Shown: positions 1 to 5,954 of the stretch, piece after piece | Numbering within the stretch: position 1 is the stretch's first letter | Layout: the number at the start of each line of letters is the position of its first letter | Virus record (IMG/VR): IMGVR_UViG_3300027782_000300 | Coordinates: 1 to 27,249 of that record | Length of the DNA stretch: 27,249 nucleotides | Source: a virus | Reading direction: 5' to 3' (one strand) | The notes under the pieces: model-generated | Databases searched by the model: none | Seen by the model: the letters and a program-made list of their open reading frames with translations, nothing else | Told to the model about the DNA's origin: nothing | Position numbers and translations under genes: made by a program

Positions 1-112
1 AGTCAGAGGCAGTAGTGCTCTCCCCATATCCTTGAATAGTTGCTTCCCAGCAGTCAACGCCACCAGGAGAGCAGGAGTAGTTCATTTCATATATTGCAAC
101 TTGTTGGGTCAT
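1..112 (-). CDS. Small phage protein, N-terminal part only
   Basis: An ORF starts at the ATG at 112 and runs off the left edge; 37 residues are visible, beginning MTQQVAIYEMNYSCSPGG and containing two cysteines and a CWEA segment. I do not recognise the family. The start is supported by a good sigma-70-like promoter (TTGACT, 17 nt, TAAAAT) whose -10 ends 6 nt before the ATG, so the mRNA is probably leaderless. No Shine-Dalgarno is present. Confidence 0.6.
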   Translation of the reverse strand, partial: MTQQVAIYEMNYSCSPGGVDCWEATIQGYGESTTASD

Positions 113-118
113 AGATTA

Positions 119-147
119 ATTTTAGCATTTTAGGGGAAAAAAGTCAA
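119..147 (-). promoter_or_regulatory. Sigma-70-like promoter, leaderless
   Basis: On the minus strand, TTGACT (142-147) is 17 nt from TAAAAT (119-124), which is 6 nt from the ATG at 112. The transcript would begin at or next to the start codon. Confidence 0.6.
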
Positions 148-210
148 ACATCGTAATCGAAATTCTGGAAAAATGTTATGATTATCTTAATAATGATTTG
201 ACAAAAATAT

Positions 211-224
211 AATTTTCCTAGGGG
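211..224 (-). repeat. CCTAGG box, copy 1 (reverse orientation)
   Basis: CCCCTAGGAAAATT on the minus strand, the only one of seven copies in this orientation. It lies just downstream of the tRNA. Function unknown. Confidence 0.55.
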
Positions 225-230
225 ATTTTG

Positions 231-304
231 CGATCTGTATCGGACTTGAACCGACGACCTCTACCGTGACAGGGTAGCGCTCTAACCAACTGAGCTAACA
301 GACC
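231..304 (-). tRNA. tRNA-Asp (GTC)
   Basis: The minus strand folds as a full cloverleaf. The acceptor stem is GGTCTGT/ACAGATC (one G-T pair), the D arm GCTC/GAGC, the anticodon stem CTACC/GGTAG with loop CTGTCAC (anticodon GTC, Asp), and the T arm contains GTTCAAGTCC with discriminator G. CCA is not encoded. A phage-borne tRNA-Asp may supplement host translation. It sits downstream of the DUF932 gene and may be co-transcribed with it. No integrase is nearby, so an attachment-site role is not supported. Confidence 0.95.
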
Positions 305-311
305 TAATGGT

Positions 312-336
312 GAGCAGTTTGAAATCATGCTCAGGA
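312..336 (-). repeat. Conserved stem-loop, copy 1
   Basis: The minus strand reads TCCTGAGCA, loop TGATTTCAAAC, TGCTC: a 5-bp stem (GAGCA/TGCTC) with an 11-nt loop. It lies between the DUF932 stop and the tRNA. Three other copies (2268, 2828, 5955) conserve the stem, the 5' TCCT and the loop's GA..T..AAAC. In the minus direction no T-tract follows, so it is not an ordinary terminator. Confidence 0.7.
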
Positions 337-343
337 TTTTTTG

Positions 344-1360
344 TTAGGCTAACGCCATAACATTTTGAACAACTTTTAGCAAACGATTTTTTTCTGCGTT
401 AATCGCAGGATCAAAACCACTTGCGGAAGCAAGGATAGATTCGTTAGAACCACCACGAGCAGAACGATACCAGTCAAGGCGTTCGGTTAGCGCATTGAAC
501 GCACCCCAAGCAGAGCCAGCAATCATTCCGTTAAACTCACCTGTGTAAATATCATTGACCACGTCAATTTTATTTTCCCACTTTTTAAGTGAACCCTTAG
601 AATCTTTTTCTGGCTTAGGATAAGCAGCAAGAACAATGTTGTTGAAATCAAGTGCTGTGACTTCTTTTTCAATCATAGCCTTAGCCATGAGATCAAATTC
701 ATCCATATACTTATTAGCCATGCCAAGAGTTTCACGAGCAATTTGAACTTTGCCGTTAGCAGTTTGAGTATGGCGAATCTTGAAAGATTGCTTGATACCG
801 TTCTTTTTCTTGATTGAACCAAGAGCAAGATTGAGAGTATTAGCGCATACAACACGAACGGGAGTGATTGAGGCTTGAATCGCAATCGAACCGTCATGTG
901 ATGTGTTAATGAGCAAATAAGTTTTTACCTTATCAGCCACACCAGTAGGGTCAAGAACTGTTTCACGCTCTAAAGCAAGAGCGCCAAATACTACACGCCC
1001 ACCTTTAATTGAGCCAGCAGTTTCCCAACGACCACCACCATCAAGAATGTTATCACCGAATGAGAATAGATCCTCATTTTGTAAAACATGGTAGCGTTCA
1101 CCAACTACACCAAGAATATCGGTCTGAGTGTTATCAGTAGGATTAGTACGCAAGACATATTGGTACGCCTTGTCGCTTGTTAGATGTGTAGGGGTTTCCA
1201 AATCCTCAAGACGAACATTCCACCCATTAAGGTTAGCAGCAGCCAACATTTCAGTAGTAGATTTTTCCTCTGTGAATACAGTACCCAATCCATGCCAAGC
1301 AGGTTCACGGAATGAAGCAAAACTTGCTACTCCATTTTGTGTTTCGATTTCATGTGCCAT
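344..1360 (-). CDS. DUF932 phage/plasmid-like protein
   Basis: This 338-residue protein starts MAHEIETQNG and has the AWHGLGT segment near residues 21-27 followed by FTEEKSTTEMLAAA, which is typical of the DUF932/TIGR03299 phage-and-plasmid family. Length and the conserved middle (YHVLQNEDLFSFGD, GGRWETAGSIKGG) match full-length members. The family is common on phages and plasmids, usually expressed early or from replication regions; its biochemical role is unknown. The ATG at 1360 is preceded by AAAGGAA at good spacing and by a TGTCAG-type promoter at 1394-1415. The tRNA-Asp follows downstream. No frameshift is seen. Family assignment is firm, function unknown. Confidence 0.9.
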   Translation of the reverse strand: MAHEIETQNGVASFASFREPAWHGLGTVFTEEKSTTEMLAAANLNGWNVRLEDLETPTHLTSDKAYQYVLRTNPTDNTQTDILGVVGERYHVLQNEDLFSFGDNILDGGGRWETAGSIKGGRVVFGALALERETVLDPTGVADKVKTYLLINTSHDGSIAIQASITPVRVVCANTLNLALGSIKKKNGIKQSFKIRHTQTANGKVQIARETLGMANKYMDEFDLMAKAMIEKEVTALDFNNIVLAAYPKPEKDSKGSLKKWENKIDVVNDIYTGEFNGMIAGSAWGAFNALTERLDWYRSARGGSNESILASASGFDPAINAEKNRLLKVVQNVMALA

Positions 1361-1393
1361 GAGTTTATTTCCTTTCGTTTGTTTGTTAATTTA

Positions 1394-1415
1394 AGTATAA
1401 CATCACCGACTGACA
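1394..1415 (-). promoter_or_regulatory. TGTCAG-type promoter a
   Basis: Minus strand: TGTCAG, 10 nt, TATACT with TG one base before the -10. It lies upstream of the DUF932 gene. It is one of 12 copies with identical spacing. Confidence 0.7.
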
Positions 1416-1461
1416 AAAGCAAATCAAGATAGTTAAACATGGACAATCTGGACATTTTCCA

Positions 1462-1477
1462 GGTGATCTTAATCACA
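1462..1477. promoter_or_regulatory. CRP/GlxR-like site
   Basis: GGTGA, TCTTAA, TCACA: nine of ten arm positions of the TGTGA-N6-TCACA consensus for the CRP/GlxR family. It lies upstream of promoter a in the intergenic region. Confidence 0.55.
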
Positions 1478-1506
1478 GCTCGTAAACTTGACAAATAAAA
1501 ATTTTT

Positions 1507-1520
1507 CCCCTAGGAAAATC
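1507..1520 (+). repeat. CCTAGG box, copy 2
   Basis: CCCCTAGGAAAATC, about 30 bp to the right of the CRP-like site. A TTGACA lies 17 nt before TAGGAA on the plus strand, but no plus gene follows. Confidence 0.5.
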
Positions 1521-1569
1521 TTGAAGCAGTTTTAGGACGTGCTTAGGTCCTTTGATTAGTAGCCCCCTA

Positions 1570-1974
1570 CTAAATATCTATGCGATCAATTGTTCCCGAA
1601 AGATATGTGATTGGCTCGTCATATGAAATAGAATCAAGATCAAGATCATGAATTGCGTTTTGTGCTTCTTCCAAATTCTTAGCGTTAACGGTTATTGAAT
1701 ATTGAACTGATACTTCTAATTCAAATTCTTGTGTTAATTCAAAACCAACAATATCGGCAATCTCTTGCGCTTCTGCTTCATTGATTGAGGCCTCTTCCAA
1801 TGCGTTCATCGTCCATTCGTGAAGGTCATCCCGTAGTTTTTGTAGGGTGCCTGCTGTGTCATAGTCACGCTGCGCTAAGCGCTGGGAATGTAGAACTAAA
1901 TCATTAATTCGCTCCTCTTGCTTAGCGATAGTGGCCTTAAGAAAGTCCTCTGTGGCATTTGTAGTTGTAATCAT
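1570..1974 (-). CDS. Hypothetical 134-residue phage protein
   Basis: The family is not recognised. The N-terminal half (about residues 8-70) is charged and helical with a likely coiled coil (QEERINDLVLHSQRLAQRD...). The C-terminal half (about 83-134) has a beta/alpha pattern with FELEVSVQYSITVNAKNLEEAQNAI followed by an acidic stretch, reminiscent of small ligand-binding or adaptor domains, but that is only a fold impression. Its ATG overlaps the stop of the upstream 88-residue gene by one base (TAATG), so translation is probably coupled. Confidence 0.75.
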   Translation of the reverse strand: MITTTNATEDFLKATIAKQEERINDLVLHSQRLAQRDYDTAGTLQKLRDDLHEWTMNALEEASINEAEAQEIADIVGFELTQEFELEVSVQYSITVNAKNLEEAQNAIHDLDLDSISYDEPITYLSGTIDRIDI

Positions 1975-2240
1975 TAGTTATCCAATCCTTCTGTTAGTTG
2001 GTTCATTTCTTTCATTGTAGCAACCATGTCTGACATATCTGATTCTGATAAGCATACTTGAGAGACAAGAGTTGCTGTTAGTGCTGATAGTGAGGCACTA
2101 TATTTAAATAGGATCTGAGCAAACTGTTCCTGTTCCATATACTCACGATTCTGAAACATAAGCTGTGCTAAACTCATTAGATCAGGATCAAATAGGGCTT
2201 CCTCTGTTGCTTCTTTAATTTGTAACATTGTGCTGATCAT
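1974..2240 (-). CDS. Hypothetical 88-residue helical protein
   Basis: An acidic, Met- and Leu-rich, probably all-helical protein (MISTMLQIKEATEEALFDPD...). It has one cysteine and no transmembrane segment, and I do not recognise it. The ATG at 2240 has GAAAGGT about 8 nt upstream, the Shine-Dalgarno type used throughout this arm. It forms a two-gene unit with the 134-residue gene. No TGTCAG promoter is seen directly upstream; the unit may be read from the promoter near 2802 through the stem-loop at 2268. Confidence 0.7.
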   Translation of the reverse strand: MISTMLQIKEATEEALFDPDLMSLAQLMFQNREYMEQEQFAQILFKYSASLSALTATLVSQVCLSESDMSDMVATMKEMNQLTEGLDN

Positions 2241-2267
2241 TGGGCTACCTTTCTAAAGTTTTGTGTT

Positions 2268-2292
2268 GAGCAGTTTATAGTCATGCTCAGGA
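2268..2292 (-). repeat. Conserved stem-loop, copy 2
   Basis: GAGCA, loop TGACTATAAAC, TGCTC on the minus strand, preceded by TCCT. It lies between the stop at 2347 and the start at 2240. A small GAAA-loop hairpin (GTTGC/GCAAC, 2313-2326) sits just before it in the transcript. Confidence 0.7.
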
Positions 2293-2346
2293 CTATCAGA
2301 CTACTTACTCATGTTGCTTTCGCAACTGCTGGTGCTTCGTCTAACC

Positions 2347-2769
2347 TTATAGGTATTCGGATACTGCGTTGTAAGTTGAGGTATTAACTGTTTCCTCATC
2401 TGTCATTTTAAGAATACGAATTGCGTTTGACAATTCTTTCTTAGACTCACGATAAGTGCTTGCGTGAATAAACTCAAAGTCACGCTCAGGCTCTGCTGGC
2501 AATTCACTTTCTTTAACATTTAAGTCAAAGTCAATGTTTAGAGTTTCATTGTATGAGCGATAGTTAGTGCGTAGGTTAAAAGACTTCTTAACATTAGCCA
2601 TAGCGAAGGCAAAGACATCTGCTTTCCACTTTTCAGTAGCCTTTAGAAACTTTGCTTCATTGGCTTCTTGTGTTGCGTAGTCTGCTTCTAACTTAGCGAG
2701 AGAGGCTTCTAACGCTGTGATGATTTTAGGTGTTGCGATTTTGACATTTATTGCTTTTGCTCTAGCCAT
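2347..2769 (-). CDS. Hypothetical 140-residue phage protein
   Basis: The N-terminal part is lysine/alanine-rich and helical (residues about 15-60 look like a coiled coil: ALEASLAKLEADYATQEANE). The C-terminal half has FDLNVKESELP and RDFEFIHASTYRESKKEL, then a helical end. It resembles small actinophage early proteins in size and style, but I assign no family. The ATG at 2769 has AAAGAGAAACAC upstream as a moderate Shine-Dalgarno, and promoter b lies at 2802-2823. Confidence 0.75.
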   Translation of the reverse strand: MARAKAINVKIATPKIITALEASLAKLEADYATQEANEAKFLKATEKWKADVFAFAMANVKKSFNLRTNYRSYNETLNIDFDLNVKESELPAEPERDFEFIHASTYRESKKELSNAIRILKMTDEETVNTSTYNAVSEYL

Positions 2770-2801
2770 GTGTTTCTCTTTTCTGTTTGTGGGGTATTTA
2801 T

Positions 2802-2823
2802 ATTATAGGGGGTTGGTCTGACA
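2802..2823 (-). promoter_or_regulatory. TGTCAG-type promoter b
   Basis: Minus strand: TGTCAG, 10 nt, TATAAT, upstream of the 140-residue gene. The -10 is a perfect consensus. Confidence 0.7.
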
Positions 2824-2827
2824 TTTT

Positions 2828-2852
2828 GAGCAGTTTGTATTCATGCTCAGGA
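2828..2852 (-). repeat. Conserved stem-loop, copy 3
   Basis: GAGCA, loop TGAATACAAAC, TGCTC on the minus strand, five bases upstream of the TGTCAG of promoter b and downstream of the 54-residue gene. Confidence 0.7.
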
Positions 2853-2865
2853 ATAAGTAATTAGA

Positions 2866-3030
2866 TTACTTTGCTGTCCAGATTGTGTAACGAGTCTTGC
2901 CTTCGACATCTAACTTTACACGGACATTACCATTATCAAGAGGTGTAATCTCTTGGATTGTTCCTGTTACTTTGTTCTTTTGAGTTGTGTAAAGGTCGCC
3001 GACCTTGTAAGTTGCTGTTGCTACTGACAT
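2866..3030 (-). CDS. Small SH3-like 54-residue protein
   Basis: The ORF starts at the ATG at 3030 (MSVATATYKVGDLYTTQK) and stops at 2866. It is beta-rich: YKVGDLY, TGTIQEITPL, NVRVKLDV and TRYTIWTAK suggest a small SH3/KOW-like barrel, which is inference. AAAAGAGAAAACA precedes the start, and promoter c sits 35 nt upstream. Its layout resembles the 69-residue protein at 6717. Function unknown. Confidence 0.75.
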   Translation of the reverse strand: MSVATATYKVGDLYTTQKNKVTGTIQEITPLDNGNVRVKLDVEGKTRYTIWTAK

Positions 3031-3064
3031 TGTTTTCTCTTTTCTGTTAGTTGGTTATAGATTA

Positions 3065-3086
3065 AGTATAACATTTCCTACTGACA
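3065..3086 (-). promoter_or_regulatory. TGTCAG-type promoter c
   Basis: Minus strand: TGTCAG, 10 nt, TATACT with TGT before the -10. It drives the 54-residue gene. Confidence 0.7.
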
Positions 3087-3192
3087 TTTATCAAATTATT
3101 ATCTGATAATCTCACTATGTGGAATTGTTATTTGGTTATACCTAAGTATGACAGAAAATCTCAGAAATGTCAAATCTTGCTCGTAATTCTGG

Positions 3193-3208
3193 GGTGATAA
3201 ATATCACA
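3193..3208. promoter_or_regulatory. CRP/GlxR-like site
   Basis: GGTGA, TAAATA, TCACA. As at 1462, it is followed by TTAAAC, TTGACA and then a CCTAGG box. Confidence 0.55.
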
Positions 3209-3240
3209 TCTTAAACTTATTTGACATTTGTAAAGTTTTG

Positions 3241-3255
3241 CCCCTAGGAAAATTT
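3241..3255 (+). repeat. CCTAGG box, copy 3
   Basis: CCCCTAGGAAAATTT, about 40 bp right of the CRP-like site and left of the stop at 3287. Between 3031 and 3286 I see only these regulatory elements and no gene. Confidence 0.55.
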
Positions 3256-3286
3256 CTGCGGGGAAGCACAGAAATTAACTTATTAC

Positions 3287-3538
3287 TTATTCATCACCAT
3301 CAACATACACATAGAGAGAGATCATCTCATCATGCTTGAAAGTGATAACATCTTTCTCACCAAATTCATCAATGAACTCAACATGATAGTCATCGCCATT
3401 ATTGCTATCGCTAATGCCTGTTACTTCAACAACCTCATCTGAGATACCGATTAGATCATTTAGCATTAGCTGGTTTGGCTGTAAGCGATCAGCAAAAATT
3501 AGTTCCATAGTTTTTATTGTAGCAGACATTTTATCCAT
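3287..3538 (-). CDS. Hypothetical acidic 83-residue protein
   Basis: A small acidic protein with a beta-rich second half (VVEVTGISDSNNGDDYHVEF, EKDVITFKHDEM). I do not recognise it. The start is uncertain: the ATG at 3538 overlaps the upstream gene by 8 nt, and a second ATG at 3529 follows that gene's stop by one base (TAAAATG) with GGATGGA upstream. The second would give 80 residues. It is the last gene of a string starting at 4549. Confidence 0.7.
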   Translation of the reverse strand: MDKMSATIKTMELIFADRLQPNQLMLNDLIGISDEVVEVTGISDSNNGDDYHVEFIDEFGEKDVITFKHDEMISLYVYVDGDE

Positions 3539-3647
3539 CCATTTCTACGCAGTCCATAAAACATTCCTCGCACATATATTCATCAATCGTGTAGTCATCT
3601 TGATTCATACAATCGTGCTCATCGCATGGGCATTTATTTATTGTCAT
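3531..3647 (-). CDS. Cys-rich 38-residue microprotein
   Basis: The ORF starts MTINKCPCDEHDC and ends ECFMDCVEMDG. Six cysteines (CPC, DC, MCEEC, DC) with acidic spacing suggest a zinc-binding knuckle. The start overlaps the upstream stop (TGATG), and an in-frame ATG one codon earlier (3650) is also possible. It overlaps the 83-residue gene by 8 nt. Tight overlaps on both sides support it being a real gene. Function unknown. Confidence 0.65.
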   Translation of the reverse strand: MTINKCPCDEHDCMNQDDYTIDEYMCEECFMDCVEMDG

Positions 3648-3841
3648 CATGCGAACATCGCATCTAATTCTGAGTCTGACATTTCTACCCACTCGTTACT
3701 ATTGATTAGAAATTCGGGCTCGCCAATAATAGACTCGCAGTCGCAAAAATCAGGGAATTGGTAATTGGTCATTACCTCTTCAATATCAGTCGTTTCAAGA
3801 TAAAACTCATGATACATGCTTACTTTATAGGTCTTAGACAT
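3647..3841 (-). CDS. Hypothetical acidic 64-residue protein
   Basis: MSKTYKVSMYHEFYLETTDIEE opens with a beta-hairpin-like region. The protein is very acidic and ends ELDAMFA. I assign no family. Its start codon shares a base with the stop of the 97-residue gene (TAATG). Confidence 0.7.
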   Translation of the reverse strand: MSKTYKVSMYHEFYLETTDIEEVMTNYQFPDFCDCESIIGEPEFLINSNEWVEMSDSELDAMFA

Positions 3842-4134
3842 TATTCGTTATCCTCATCTACTGGGTCAATAAACCAATTAAGGTGGTGTTGTTCAATGAT
3901 AGCCCACGCAGGTGCTTGAGTCAATCCACGCCAGCGTATTTGAAAGTCACCAACCATAGGCATATCAATTATGCGCTCATAGTCCTCGTCATAAGCGGCA
4001 TCTATTGCTTCAATACAAGGGGCAACCATTTCAACGGGTACTGGTGGATAATGATTACCCTGTAAGTGATACGCTAATTGCGTTTCTAAATCTAAGGTTG
4101 TATCTGCTAATCCAATTGCTGTGACTGATCCCAT
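3841..4134 (-). CDS. Conserved small actinophage protein, 97 residues
   Basis: The pattern of an N-terminal helix, AYHLQGNHYPPVP, a central IEAIDAAYDEDY, then RWRGLTQAPAWAIIEQHHL matches a small protein seen in many actinobacteriophages, where it is annotated as hypothetical. Aromatic and His residues around HYPPVP and EQHHLNWF look functionally constrained. It is coupled to both neighbours by one-base overlaps. Function unknown. Confidence 0.75.
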   Translation of the reverse strand: MGSVTAIGLADTTLDLETQLAYHLQGNHYPPVPVEMVAPCIEAIDAAYDEDYERIIDMPMVGDFQIRWRGLTQAPAWAIIEQHHLNWFIDPVDEDNE

Positions 4135-4343
4135 TATTTTACTCCTACTGTTCCGTTGCGGTGAAAGGTCTTAGTGAACATCTTACCCGTTGGGTCTGAC
4201 AAATTATAGGTAGCGTATTCCTTAGCAGTGCCATGATCTACGCATAGATTCCAAGCATTTACAATTTCTAATAAATTTGATACTCGCAGGGTATTTACTA
4301 ATTCCCCGTCATAAGCAGTAGTAAGTGAGTAAGTGTATTCCAT
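4134..4343 (-). CDS. Hypothetical 69-residue protein
   Basis: I place the start at the ATG at 4343 (MEYTYSLTTAYDGEL) rather than an upstream in-frame ATG at 4397, because 4343 overlaps the previous stop (TAATG) and has AAGAAGGAAAC upstream. Promoter e (4375-4396) would give a leader of about 25 nt. The protein is a mixed alpha/beta small protein with one cysteine. I do not recognise the family. Confidence 0.75.
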   Translation of the reverse strand: MEYTYSLTTAYDGELVNTLRVSNLLEIVNAWNLCVDHGTAKEYATYNLSDPTGKMFTKTFHRNGTVGVK

Positions 4344-4549
4344 TAGTTTCCTTCTTTCGTAGTTGATATTTCTGAGCCTACCATATCGGACTGACAATCG
4401 CAGGGTTCATCATAGTCAAACGAACAATAGTAGCAATCCATAAACTCATCGCATATACGGCACTGATATTTAAATTGTATTTCATCGCAGTGAATATGAG
4501 AAATATCCCAAATTAAGTAGTGATCTGTCTTATCTATAACTGTAGCCAT
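4343..4549 (-). CDS. Cys-rich zinc-finger-like 68-residue protein
   Basis: Residues about 20-55 contain CDE, CRICDE, CYYC and CDC: seven cysteines with CxxC spacing, suggesting one or two zinc ribbons. The N-terminus has an HIHCDE segment that could add ligands. The start at 4549 is preceded by AGAAAGGT, and promoter d is at 4580-4601. A second promoter (e) lies inside its 3' half. Function unknown; a nucleic-acid or protein-binding zinc microprotein is inferred. Confidence 0.75.
   Translation of the reverse strand: MATVIDKTDHYLIWDISHIHCDEIQFKYQCRICDEFMDCYYCSFDYDEPCDCQSDMVGSEISTTKEGN
4375..4396 (-). promoter_or_regulatory. TGTCAG-type promoter e, inside a gene
   Basis: Minus strand: TGTCAG, 10 nt, TAGGCT with TGG before the -10. 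It is inside the 68-residue gene and upstream of the 69-residue gene. Confidence 0.6.
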
Positions 4550-4579
4550 AGTTTTTACCTTTCTTTTTGTAATACTGTA

Positions 4580-4601
4580 AGCCTACCATGGGTCACTGAC
4601 A
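4580..4601 (-). promoter_or_regulatory. TGTCAG-type promoter d
   Basis: Minus strand: TGTCAG, 10 nt, TAGGCT. It heads the 4549-3287 gene string. Confidence 0.65.
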
Positions 4602-4610
4602 TTTTTTTAC

Positions 4611-4619
4611 AACACGCCG
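4611..4619 (+). repeat. GCGACACGCC-like word, copy 1
   Basis: AACACGCCG, a partial match to the word found at 5918, 7313, 8807 and 8916. Confidence 0.35.
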
Positions 4620-4640
4620 TAATCTGGGAAAAATTTCGGG

Positions 4641-4656
4641 TGTGTTTAATCTCACA
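4641..4656. promoter_or_regulatory. CRP/GlxR-like site
   Basis: TGTGT, TTAATC, TCACA, in the intergenic region upstream of promoter d. Confidence 0.55.
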
Positions 4657-4669
4657 TCGTAAATCACCC

Positions 4670-4689
4670 TGTGTATAAGCTGTGGACAA
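4670..4689. promoter_or_regulatory. Pair of DnaA-like boxes
   Basis: TGTGTATAA (4670-4678, reverse of TTATACACA) and TGTGGACAA (4681-4689, reverse of TTGTCCACA, the actinobacterial DnaA-box form) lie two bases apart. The preceding AAATCACCCTGTG is shared with the region at 8847. Confidence 0.5.
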
Positions 4690-4690
4690 C

Positions 4691-4707
4691 CCCCTAGGAA
4701 ATTTTTT
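4691..4707 (+). repeat. CCTAGG box, copy 4
   Basis: CCCCTAGGAAATTTTTT, abutting the DnaA-like boxes. Confidence 0.55.
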
Positions 4708-4712
4708 GCCAC

Positions 4713-4781
4713 TCAGAAAGGAGCAGCAAAAAAAATATAAATTAAAATTCCGACAAGCACTGAAATAACTATTGTTAACAT
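4713..4781 (-). CDS. 22-residue membrane micropeptide
   Basis: The ORF reads MLTIVISVLVGILIYIFFAA then PF and stop: a single strongly hydrophobic helix filling the whole peptide. It follows the GP88-like gene by 10 bases, with ATGAGA upstream as a weak ribosome site. It is too short to be sure of, but composition and tight placement suggest a real membrane micropeptide. Confidence 0.45.
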   Translation of the reverse strand: MLTIVISVLVGILIYIFFAAPF

Positions 4782-4790
4782 TTTATATTC

Positions 4791-5516
4791 TCATTTCTTA
4801 GTAGCAGAAAAAATTATGTCACTCTTAGAGTATACACACAATGAACATGAAACGCAAGCCGAGCCAGCAGTGCTAATCAATGGAATTTGTTTATTATTCT
4901 CAGGACATTTAGCAGCAGGGCGCCCGATCATTTCTTTTACATCTGCTTGACCTATAGCAAAATTCTTAGCAAGGTATGCCATGCGAATGCCACTATTAAT
5001 TTTTAGATCAACAGCAGTTTTAACATTCTCACTATCAGCAGAAAAATACAATGATAGGTTTTCAATATCTTTTAGAATAAGGGCAGCAGACTTAACACGA
5101 GTGTAAACCCAGAATTGTACATCCGCATTAAGTTTAATTACATCAGACCACGCAGTGGCATAAGTATCATTAAAGAAATCGCCATCCCAGTGGATACGGA
5201 ATAACATTGGTGCGTTTTTCTTTACGCAATCAGCTTTGAAATCAGCAATCATTTCACCGATCAGATTAAGCATAGTTAAATAGTCTGCGTCTTTTAGCAG
5301 GGTCCAGTTATGAAGTAGGTTAACCTTTACGGAAGGGAATACCTTTTCTAATTTTCCCGCATAGCAGATACTCTCGCAAACAGACGTTGCGCCAGGGCAA
5401 GAATAAGCCTTTCCAGCAGGTAATCCGAACGTGTTAGCAATTGCGGCTTGCTTTCCATTTTTAGTGACAAGGTTAGCGACCTTTCTATCGTTAGAGCGTT
5501 TTAATTTAGTAGTCAA
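4791..5516 (-). CDS. GP88-like phage protein
   Basis: This 241-residue protein has the features I associate with the phage GP88 family (named after mycobacteriophage gene product 88). These are an N-terminal basic KLKRSNDRK, a Cys cluster at C40, C47 and C51 (SCPGATSVCESICYAGK), a central FRIHWDGDFF and FWVYTR, and a C-terminal set C204, C221, C224, C227. The cysteines suggest a metal or iron-sulfur cluster; the activity is unknown to me. The start is a TTG at 5516: no ATG lies near the conserved N-terminus, and the TTG overlaps the upstream zinc-ribbon gene by 11 nt, which fits coupled translation. Promoter f would drive both genes. Confidence 0.75.
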   Translation of the reverse strand: MTTKLKRSNDRKVANLVTKNGKQAAIANTFGLPAGKAYSCPGATSVCESICYAGKLEKVFPSVKVNLLHNWTLLKDADYLTMLNLIGEMIADFKADCVKKNAPMLFRIHWDGDFFNDTYATAWSDVIKLNADVQFWVYTRVKSAALILKDIENLSLYFSADSENVKTAVDLKINSGIRMAYLAKNFAIGQADVKEMIGRPAAKCPENNKQIPLISTAGSACVSCSLCVYSKSDIIFSATKK

Positions 5517-5685
5517 GGGATAGGCTCATTTCTAAGGCCATGTCTTCATTAGTAACAGAATCTGCTAATTCATTTAGCCAGCAATGATCACACACTGGCA
5601 TATATTCATCAACAGCATTTTCATTACACTTAGGGCAGGTAGTAGCATAGAACTCATCATAGAATTCATCGTTTTCAAATGTCAT
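5506..5685 (-). CDS. Zinc-ribbon 59-residue protein
   Basis: It starts MTFENDEFYDEFYATTCPKC and continues to CDHC; CPKC and CDHC, 15 residues apart, form a plausible zinc ribbon. The rest is acidic and helical. The ATG at 5685 has AGAAAGGT about 9 nt upstream, and promoter f lies at 5722-5743. It overlaps the start of the GP88-like gene by 11 nt. Confidence 0.7.
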   Translation of the reverse strand: MTFENDEFYDEFYATTCPKCNENAVDEYMPVCDHCWLNELADSVTNEDMALEMSLSLDY

Positions 5686-5701
5686 GGGGGCACGACCTTT
5701 C

Positions 5702-5854
5702 TTAGTTGTTGTTATTTTTTAATTCTAGCATAGCAGACTGACATTTTCTACCCTTGCGAGTATAAGTCTTTTTAGAAGGTACGGCAGAGGCAGCATTAGA
5801 ACGGCGAAGTTCCATAAGTCTGCGTAATTCCTCAGCGGTTTTCTTAGTTGACAT
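5702..5854 (-). CDS. Basic 50-residue protein, leaderless
   Basis: It starts MSTKKTAEELRRLMELRRSN and is strongly basic (TYTRKGRKCQ), so it may bind nucleic acid; no family is recognised. The start is set by a consensus-like promoter (TTGACA, 18 nt, TAAGAT) whose -10 ends 6 nt before the ATG, implying a leaderless mRNA. Its 3' end contains promoter f for the next genes, so the coding and regulatory sequences overlap. Confidence 0.65.
   Translation of the reverse strand: MSTKKTAEELRRLMELRRSNAASAVPSKKTYTRKGRKCQSAMLELKNNNN
5722..5743 (-). promoter_or_regulatory. TGTCAG-type promoter f, inside a gene
   Basis: Minus strand: TGTCAG, 10 nt, TAGAAT with TGC before the -10. It lies within the 50-residue gene, upstream of the zinc-ribbon/GP88 pair. 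Confidence 0.6.
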
Positions 5855-5860
5855 ATAATA

Positions 5861-5890
5861 ATCTTAGCACATTTCGGGAGAAAATGTCAA
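5861..5890 (-). promoter_or_regulatory. Consensus sigma-70 promoter, leaderless
   Basis: Minus strand: TTGACA (5885-5890), 18 nt, TAAGAT (5861-5866), then 6 nt to the ATG at 5854. Confidence 0.65.
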
Positions 5891-5900
5891 ATCAACGTAA

Positions 5901-5916
5901 AGTGATTAATCTCACA
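5901..5916. promoter_or_regulatory. CRP/GlxR-like site
   Basis: AGTGA, TTAATC, TCACA, about 10 bp upstream of the -35 of the leaderless promoter at 5861-5890. Confidence 0.55.
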
Positions 5917-5917
5917 T

Positions 5918-5927
5918 GCGACACGCC
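5918..5927 (+). repeat. GCGACACGCC word, copy 2
   Basis: Exact GCGACACGCC, one base after the CRP-like site. Confidence 0.5.
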
Positions 5928-5933
5928 AAAAAC

Positions 5934-5949
5934 CCCCTAGGAAATTTTT
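5934..5949 (+). repeat. CCTAGG box, copy 5
   Basis: CCCCTAGGAAATTTTT, followed directly by stem-loop copy 4. Confidence 0.55.
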
Positions 5950-5954
5950 ATAGC

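Noticed and set aside
231-304. tRNA-Asp as a prophage attachment site
   Set aside because: No integrase, excisionase or duplicated tRNA 3' end is visible in the window; the tRNA is complete and lies within a phage gene string.
312-336. Intrinsic terminator
   Set aside because: A T-run follows only on the plus strand for this copy; in the direction of the genes there is none, and the other copies lack it on either strand.
1488-1516. Rightward TTGACA-17-TAGGAA promoter (and a similar one at 3221)
   Set aside because: The -10 is poor, no rightward gene follows, and the CCTAGG box occurs elsewhere without TTGACA.
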